Shown piece after piece: positions 13,398 through 13,941 of a stretch of 13,941 bases of DNA. Numbering within the stretch: position 1 is the stretch's first letter; each line of letters starts with the position of its first letter. The notes beneath the pieces were generated by a model. The model saw only the letters and a program-made list of their open reading frames with translations. It was not told where the DNA came from and did not search any database. Source of the stretch: Gammaproteobacteria bacterium (lineage in GTDB: Bacteria > Gemmatimonadota > Gemmatimonadetes > Longimicrobiales > Gaopeijiaceae); NCBI GenBank assembly GCA_009843625.1, contig VYDD01000447.1:1-13941 (forward strand). The letters run 5' to 3'. The position numbers were made by a program, and so were the translations under genes.

Positions 13398-13883
13398 ATG
13401 CTAAAGACCAACCTGAGTATCCTGGCCGTTGTGATCGGCTGCCTGGCCGTGTTCACCTGGGTCGCCAACGCCATCCCGCAGATCCAGTCGGATGTGCCCG
13501 AGGACCTGGTGTTGTCGGACGACGTCACCCCCGAGGAGCTCATCGCGGCGGGTGAGGAGCTGTACAACGGCGGCGGCGGTTGCACGGCCTGCCACGGCCT
13601 GGGCGAGCGCGCCCCGAACCTGCTCACCGACCACGCGGGGACCGGGCTCATCGGCGAGCGCTGCGCGAACCGCGTGCCGGGCGAGGACTGCAAGCAGTAC
13701 CTGCATACGTCCATGGTGGACCCCAACGCCTACCTGGTGGAGGGGTTTGCGCCCATCATGCTGGACGCGAGCCGCACCCTCTCCTCCGTGCAGATCTGGG
13801 CCATCGTGGCCTACCTGCAGTCCCTGGGAGGGGAGGTCACGGTTACGGGGGCGGATTTTGCGGACGACGGTGGAGCGGCATAA
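13398..13883 (+). CDS. Membrane-anchored mono-haem cytochrome c
   Basis: 161 residues; ATG 13398 follows GGGGAGG and lies 9 bases after the bd-like gene. Residues 5-25 form an N-terminal signal anchor or signal peptide, so the haem domain faces the periplasm. The haem c site is CTACH (Cys62, Cys65, His66) after GGGG; the likely sixth ligand is Met121 in FAPIMLDA. QIWAIVAYLQSLGG is the usual C-terminal class I helix. Cys89 and Cys98 (approximate) in GERCANRVPGEDCKQYL form an extra pair inside the domain, possibly a disulfide. The domain is otherwise of standard size. Tight coupling to the bd-like gene makes it the probable electron donor or a subunit of that complex. Confidence 0.93.
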   Translation: MLKTNLSILAVVIGCLAVFTWVANAIPQIQSDVPEDLVLSDDVTPEELIAAGEELYNGGGGCTACHGLGERAPNLLTDHAGTGLIGERCANRVPGEDCKQYLHTSMVDPNAYLVEGFAPIMLDASRTLSSVQIWAIVAYLQSLGGEVTVTGADFADDGGAA

Positions 13884-13941
13884 GGCGGCGGGGTGGTGGC
13901 GAGCGCAGCCCCCCCCCCGGGCCTTGGTCACAACCGGGCCC

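Noticed and set aside
13884..13941. Possible start of another gene (GTG near 13893, reading VVASAAPPPGLGHNRA)
   Set aside because: Only about 16 codons are visible, they run through a 10-base C tract, and the ribosome binding site is ambiguous; too little to call.
1..13941. CRISPR arrays, insertion sequences, prophage or integron features
   Set aside because: No regularly spaced repeats, transposase or integrase motifs, or terminal inverted repeats were seen; gene style is uniform.

Overview
The window is compact, GC-rich bacterial DNA with mostly coupled or closely spaced genes and many GTG starts. A C5-pathway hem pair, a HmuY-family protein, Mrp, a cytochrome bd-superfamily protein and the general gene style would fit a Gemmatimonadota-like or other high-GC FCB-group or soil/marine lineage. 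That placement is inference; no rRNA or marker set is present to settle it.

Layout. (1) Bases 1-520, minus strand: 5' part of mutY, running off the left edge. (2) 610-1896, plus strand: a VWA/MIDAS protein, divergent from mutY. (3) 1917-1955: hairpins at the convergent gene ends, probably a terminator. (4) 5376 down to 1958, minus strand: hemA, hemB, a HmuY-like anchored protein and a small RyR-like protein, in one apparent operon. (5) 5377-5576: a divergent control region with a sigma70-like promoter and a Fur-box-like palindrome on its -10. (6) 5577-7645, plus strand: a small ferredoxin, an Mrp/NBP35 ATPase, a zinc-ribbon protein ending in a PCP_red-like domain, and a small membrane protein; the last three overlap by ATGA/GTGA. 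(7) 7646-7994: 349 non-coding bases holding a near-consensus promoter (TTGACA-18-TATAAT) and a structured leader of about 240 nt that ends in a hairpin covering the ribosome binding site. (8) 7995-13883, plus strand: a 706-residue tandem universal-stress/PCP_red protein, a NirJ/AhbC/AhbD-type radical SAM enzyme with a PCP_red-like tail, a large cytochrome bd-superfamily membrane protein lacking the quinol loop, and a membrane-anchored c-type cytochrome.

How it may work together. The left half makes 5-aminolevulinate and porphobilinogen, possibly under iron control, beside a haem-binding-type protein. The right half pairs a tetrapyrrole-type radical SAM enzyme, an Fe-S carrier ATPase and a ferredoxin with a bd-like haem protein and its likely cytochrome c partner. 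A short helical domain like the C-terminal domain of protochlorophyllide reductase subunit B (PCP_red) recurs about four times in three otherwise unrelated proteins here, although no photosynthesis gene is visible. My working hypothesis is a dedicated assembly line (tetrapyrrole modification, Fe-S delivery, regulation) for a cytochrome c-linked bd-type complex. Gene identities rest on motifs seen directly; the joint function is inference.
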